The notes below the pieces were generated by a model. That model was given only the letters and a program-made list of their open reading frames with translations. It made no database searches and was not told the origin of the DNA. The position numbers and the translations under genes were made by a program. A DNA stretch of 64,000 nt, from positions 213,231 through 277,230 of the forward strand of contig BDGG01000019.1 in the NCBI GenBank assembly GCA_001949185.1. The letters are read 5' to 3'. The stretch's first letter is position 1. Each line of letters opens with the position of its first letter. Below, piece after piece: positions 60,001-64,000 of the stretch. The stretch is from Ramazzottius varieornatus. Lineage: Eukaryota > Tardigrada > Eutardigrada > Parachela > Ramazzottiidae.

Positions 60001-63000
60001 TCCACCAGCACCGCACATCTCTTGAGGAAGTCGGCGGTGGCCGTCTTGGTGTCGATCCTGTCGATCATGGAGGATGTCCAGTGGCGAATCCAGCCTTCAA
60101 AAGTTGTGTAGCTGTCAAAGAAAGGGCCTTTGGCGTACTCGAAGGTGCCTCCACCTCGAACGGTGTACTTTGAGGATAGGAAAGGCATCAAGACTTCATG
60201 GTAGTCCGGCGTCAGCTTCTGCCAGATGGCAGAGTTCTGCATCTGCCTACTGAGAGGGCCTTTCTCGTCGCGCAGACCGTAAAAGAAGAGGGCTTGTTGA
60301 AGTACTACTCCACACGTGTTTTGTGTACTGCAAGAAAACATTAATTAGAAAATTCCGCAAAAGTCTGTGGCCAAAAGTCCAGATTATTCCAAAAACTATC
60401 GCGGATAACTCAAGACCAACAGAGAACTAATGAACGTACTCCGTGTGCTCGGAAGTCATGTAACCTTTGACGAGGTCTCGAAGGAACAATTCGGCAAACT
60501 CCTCATCTTGCACACTGGAAAACACCTTCCACCGCGTCGTAGAAGCCGCACTGCTGCTTTCGACATCTTCCACCCTGCAAAGGAAAAAAACACCGAAATC
60601 CTTGTCAGACTAGTGACTCAACTGCGTCACCGAAAGGCGCCAGAAGGGAAAAGGGTGAGAAAGAAACTGACCAGTCTGGGTCCACGGCGCCTATCGAACC
60701 GAGTACTTCAGCGAACCTCTGCCGTTCCGTATTGGTCACCGCGTCGCGACAACAGTCCATCAAGGTGGAAATCAGCCTTGAGATGTCGCTTTGCTTCGCG
60801 ATGCTGCTACCAGCACGCGACGTGGCTCTTTGGTCCGATTCTTCAATCAGCTGATGCAGGGAACCCTACAACAAAACAAGTGTTATCAAAACCTTCAAAC
60901 TGAGGACTTGACAAACAACCTCGGCAGAATCGTTTTCCTAAGCGACGCACGCTGTCAGTGTTATCAGCTTCATGCTGGCGCTACTTAGGAAAACGATGTG
61001 GTCGAATTGGGTGGTCGGGCTGCCGATTATTTTGCAAAAGCCACAGACAAAGACTTACCTGGCTGTTCCGGATAAGAGTGCGCAGCTTCCTCAAGGCGTG
61101 CTGTTTGACTTCCATCTGAGGGATCCTTAGCCTTCGAGCTTCACTTGCTGTCAACTGGGTACTCAACGTGTGAGTAGCATTGTGGCTCCGGTCCATGATA
61201 TCCACGAACTGGACAGCATCCATCAGGTACTTCGGGAAGCGGTTGGGAATGTCCGGCTGGTTGATGTAGTTGGCCAGCGTATCGTTGACTTCTTTCAATT
61301 CGGGAATATCGGGAAGGAAGAACAGCTCCGGAAAGTGGTCTCGCAAGCTCCGCTTGTTTTTCACGACGAAGTACTCGAAGATGGGCACGACAAACTCGGG
61401 GTTCGTCTTGACAAAAGGGACGAGAATCACGGCGATCTGGCTCAATATTGACTCTGGAAATGAGACCAAAAATGTTTTATCCTCTTCGATCCACTAAAAT
61501 TTATCAAGACAAAAAAACACTCGTGCAGCCGATAAGACGGCAGCTGGGCAAACAAACTCGACAAAATTGTTTATTAGATGGCGCACGCTATTATCGTTAT
61601 GGGCTGGAAGCCTCCGTCACTTGAAAAACAATCTTTTAAAGTTTGTTGAGGTCGCAAAAATCATTCACCGACAGTTTTATCGTTTGGTTTCAACATTCTC
61701 TGTAAGGTTGTTATGCACTCTTACTCAGAGAAGCCATATCTAACGTCTCGACAAAGGCTTTCCACGCGCCAAAGCTTTGCGGGAGTAATTCAGCAGGTAA
61801 ATTCTGGATGGCAGTCTTCAGCGAAGCCAACAGCTTGGTGCGAGTGGAAGACATGTACTTCACCCCCATGAAGGTAATGAATCTAGCCAGACTGTCCAGA
61901 ACATTGCCCTTGTACTTCGCCGTGTTATGGGCCGAAGCTAACTTTGCATCCACAAAGAACAGAAAACTCCATAGTTTCCCCTGCAAATACTTTGCCACAT
62001 CGGCTTGAGTATTGAGCTCTACCGAGTTCTCCTGCGCCTTCGCCAGAAACTTCAATCCTTTGAAAACCTGCAAACCACAACGCTTAAATATTCAACACAG
62101 CTCGAAATCCTATCCCGGAGCTCGGCAAACAGACTCGGAAAGACTATTTTCCGAAGCGGCGCATAATCTCGATGTCATTAACTGGAAACGTGCGCCACTT
62201 GAGAAAACGAAGGATCTTGTCAAGTGTGTTTCCCAAGTTGCGCACCTTCCGGTCTTATTGACGTAGAGTGCGCCACTTGGGAAAACGTCGACTAATGTCG
62301 ATTTTTTTCCTGTCGAATTTTTCTGCCGAGCTCTTCTCTCTCGATAGACAGTTACCGGTTCTGGCTTGGTACACAAAAACAGGAGCAGTTCGTTATGCAG
62401 TCGACTATTATCCGAAGCGATGAGTTTGTTTCGAGGTTTGCTGGTCAGCTTCTCGACTAGTCGAAGTCCTTGTTCCAGTTCCGCGTCATCTTTTGCTTCG
62501 ACGATCATGATGGGCAGCAACTGTTCAAAAAACTCAAAAAGTAGTTTGCTTAGATCGTGGAGCGGCGATACTTCAGCGAGGAAAGTTAAGGCATCCACCG
62601 CAGCAGGGGAGCCACAGGCGATGAGAGGCTGCAGAAGGAAGGGAATGGACGTGCTGAGTAGCTCTTCGATGTCGCCGAACTTGAAGACGGTGATGACCGT
62701 GCTCATGATCGGGAACTTCTGCTCGTAGGGAGTATCAAGAAGACGGTGGGCAAGGTGGACGGCCAGTATGTCTTCGTACCGACGAAAGAATTCGGACGGG
62801 TGGACGGGGTGAAGTTCGTAGGCCAGCGTGATGCATCTTGTGGTCTGTACTCGAACCTAGAAAACCGCAAACGACCAAATTAACTGAACAAACGGATGTC
62901 GTCACGTTTCCTGCCTTCTGACACGATGAGATAATACGTCCCCCGCATGGCAAACTATGACGTCACATACGACGGGTGTTCAGTACATAGACAGAGGAAG

Positions 63001-63817
63001 CTTCCACGACGGCGGCCGACATCACGCAAGCGAGCTTCAAGATGTCCATGTAACAACGTATTTCCAACCGTACGATGACGTCACGAATCACCCTGACTAT
63101 TTCAGCAATGCCAAACAAAGTTAATCCTGAGGCAACAGGTAAAATCAGGCAGCAGGCAGGGACTTACGATAACCCAAGAACTCAACACTCCCTCAAGGAT
63201 GATTTCAGCAAACCCAGGCAGATCGTCGTCTTTTGATGAGAAGCGCAGAAGTAGATGGAGAAGTTTCAGCAGAACCAACTGACGTTTATCATCGCCAGTT
63301 CTGAATGATCCCAGCTGCTGGCGAAACCACGCCGAGACTGCCTTGAGGTACAGAAAGCGTGCTTTTGCTTCTGGACGTTCAGTGTGTAGCGGAACGGCGC
63401 GAAGAAAGTCGGGTAGGATTTCAGCAACGTCGGGATTCCGCCGCGCAGACAAATCCAAATCCTAGAAAAAGTCGAATGTAAGTTGTTCGCATGGTGAGGA
63501 TGATGATACAAACCTTCTTTATCTTCTCAAAACACTGAGCAGCGGTTTCTTCATCCTCCAGGAGAAGGGCAGGGTCAGGCATCGCGGTCGTCCACAATTT
63601 GTTCCCGTAATTCTGAAGCTCCAGCTTCGCTATCTTTCGTGGACTGCCGTCCCGGGAGCCGGTCATCTTACGTGCGATAGCTCTGACTCGACAGTTCAAG
63701 TTCCACACCACATCATCCCAACCGCAGAGCGTATGTGTACTCCCGCAAGCGATAAGAAAGACGACGCTTCAGCCAGACGCACATGAAGAACGATGAACTC
63801 AGCTCCAAGAACGGATT
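54068..63817 (-). CDS. ATR: ATR checkpoint kinase (5' end outside the window)
   Basis: Twenty exons read from the right edge: 63817-63723 (uncertain start), 63682-63514, 63461-63168, 62856-62356, 62067-61725, 61453-61059, 60865-60672, 60574-60440, 60327-59895, 59605-59240, 59049-58722, 58447-58114, 57884-57531, 57214-56846, 56772-56566, 56337-55986, 55577-54973, 54627-54464, 54346-54169, 54095-54068. About 1,940 residues are seen of the usual 2,400-2,650. ATR is the PIKK that signals single-stranded DNA and stalled forks. The UME domain is near 62067-61725, FAT repeats follow (EQAKWLWAKGQKEQA, PRLLTLWLDF, PQQAMWHLAP), then the kinase with KPKDDLRKDSR, GLGDRHSENILID and HVDFSCLFNNGE, then VPFRLTHNIVDAMGPLG, and a FATC end MYVGWAPYL. 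Catalytic D and N are kept. The first exon listed is inferred from KRRLSYRLREYTYALR, joined by a 40-bp intron. Confidence 0.93.
54690..54945. repeat. GGCGCACG palindromic element, three tandem copies
   Basis: In an ATR intron: arms at 54710, 54780 and 54860, ending with AGTCGAGTTTGGCCACCGAGCTC. Confidence 0.85.
55680..55935. repeat. GGCGCACG palindromic element, three tandem copies
   Basis: In an ATR intron: CAGCTGGCGCACGTTTTCAG, CAAGTGACGCACGGTTTCGG and CAGTGGCGCACGTATTCGG, each with its complementary GCGCCAC or CACCAC arm. Confidence 0.85.
56435..56505. repeat. GGCGCACG palindromic element, degraded
   Basis: In an ATR intron: TTCTGGCGCACACTGTCGG...GATAGCGTGCCCCACTTGAG. Confidence 0.75.
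57285..57442. repeat. GGCGCACG palindromic element, two tandem copies
   Basis: In an ATR intron: CAGGTGGCGCACTGTTTAATTG...GTGCGCCACTTGG and CCAAGTGGCGCACGTTCCAATG...GCGCGCCACTTGG. Confidence 0.9.
57950..58052. repeat. GGCGCACG palindromic element
   Basis: In an ATR intron: CAAGCGGCGCACCTTCTCAG...CGTGCGCAACTTGG, then TCGTCGAGTTTGTCTGGTTTGCC. Confidence 0.85.
58510..58612. repeat. GGCGCACG palindromic element
   Basis: In an ATR intron: TCCAAGTGGCGCACAATTAAAG...CGTGCGCCACTTAGG. Confidence 0.85.
59125..59215. repeat. GGCGCACG palindromic element, degraded
   Basis: In an ATR intron: CACGTGCCGTACACTCTCGGCC...AGCGCGCCACTTTATG. Confidence 0.65.
59793..59842. repeat. 50-bp perfect hairpin in ATR intron
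   Basis: AACCTGCGTACACCCTTGAA pairs with TTCAAGGGTACGCAGGTT around a 12-nt loop. A related ACATGTACGCAGGT lies about 100 bp upstream, so a larger decayed element is likely. Confidence 0.8.
60915..61025. repeat. GGCGCACG palindromic element, degraded
   Basis: In an ATR intron: TAAGCGACGCACGCTGTCAG...TGGCGCTACTTAGG. Confidence 0.75.
61540..61650. repeat. GGCGCACG palindromic element with left outer arm
   Basis: In an ATR intron: GGCAAACAAACTCG on the left, GATGGCGCACGCTATTATCG in the core and AAGTTTGTTGAGG on the right. Confidence 0.8.
62110..62338. repeat. GGCGCACG palindromic element, two tandem copies
   Basis: In an ATR intron: starts with the outer arm GAGCTCGGCAAACAGACTCGG and ends near TTTTTCTGCCGAGCTC, so two cores lie between one pair of outer arms. 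Confidence 0.9.
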
Positions 63818-64000
63818 CTGGATTTGGAATGATATCGATGTGGAATCAATGGTAAGCGCCCCAAGGCCTGCCTTCATTCTGGTTATAAGCCACATCTTAT
63901 ATAGAAGACCCTGATGCTAGCAAGCTGGTCAGTGTTTAATCTATAGTCTTTTCGCTTACCGGAAGTTCGAGAATCAAAACGCGGGATTACTGGACAGCGG
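63818..64000. other. Right edge, ATR intron or 5' sequence
   Basis: Expected to be intron or further upstream exon sequence of ATR. No exon is identified with confidence. Confidence 0.4.

Overview
This is nuclear DNA from an animal. Every confident gene is a spliced metazoan gene with GT-AG introns, mostly 50-300 bp and sometimes as short as 40-50 bp. Genes are packed on both strands with only a few hundred bases between many neighbours. The gene set (RGP1, GNB1L, PGLS, PET100, glutamine synthetase, TIM23, WDR48/UAF1, a DM-domain factor, a rhodopsin-like GPCR, cathepsin B, ATR) is bilaterian. Compactness, small introns and lineage-specific receptors suggest a small invertebrate. A tardigrade is a reasonable guess, but the sequence alone does not prove it. 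All reading frames were joined by hand at splice sites, and intron phases were checked so that each full CDS length is a multiple of three.

Layout, left half. 1-0.93 kb: a frame-broken copy of a small secreted-protein gene. 1.2-3.3 kb (+): RGP1, facing a (-) gene at 3.5-5.4 kb for a secreted protein with a prion-like SYGQ tail. 7.4-8.7 kb (-): GNB1L, sharing a divergent promoter region with PGLS (9.2-10.1 kb, +). 10.7 kb (+): PET100. 12.5-15.2 kb (+): glutamine synthetase. 15.7-16.9 kb (-): TIM23. 19-21.6 kb: a decayed hAT transposon. 24.0 kb (-): an NDUFB1-like gene, divergent from WDR48 (24.8-29.0 kb, +). 29.1-31.6 kb (+): an unrecognised 183-residue gene.

Right half. 34-35.1 kb (+): DMRT transcription factor. 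35.4 kb (+): tRNA-Gly(GCC). 37.6 kb (+): the intact paralogue of the first gene, with the same duplicated upstream block. 38.8-40.3 kb (+): orphan GPCR. 40.7-41.8 kb (+): coiled-coil protein. 42.0-43.6 kb (-): cathepsin B. 44.4-48.8 kb (+) and 49.1-52.8 kb (-): two paralogous receptor tyrosine kinases in tail-to-tail array. 54.1 kb to the right edge (-): ATR checkpoint kinase, 5' incomplete.

Most notable. (1) The receptor kinase pair joins a degenerate GH16/concanavalin-like domain, a second conserved ectodomain I cannot name, one membrane segment and a split tyrosine kinase. I know of no described receptor class with this build. (2) A very abundant palindromic element, with arms built on AAGTGGCGCACG / CGTGCGCCACTT, occurs about 40 times and mainly in introns. 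(3) The secreted protein with a FUS/EWS-like low-complexity domain. (4) Several other MITE-like inverted repeats, two of them in the homologous first introns of the two receptor kinases.
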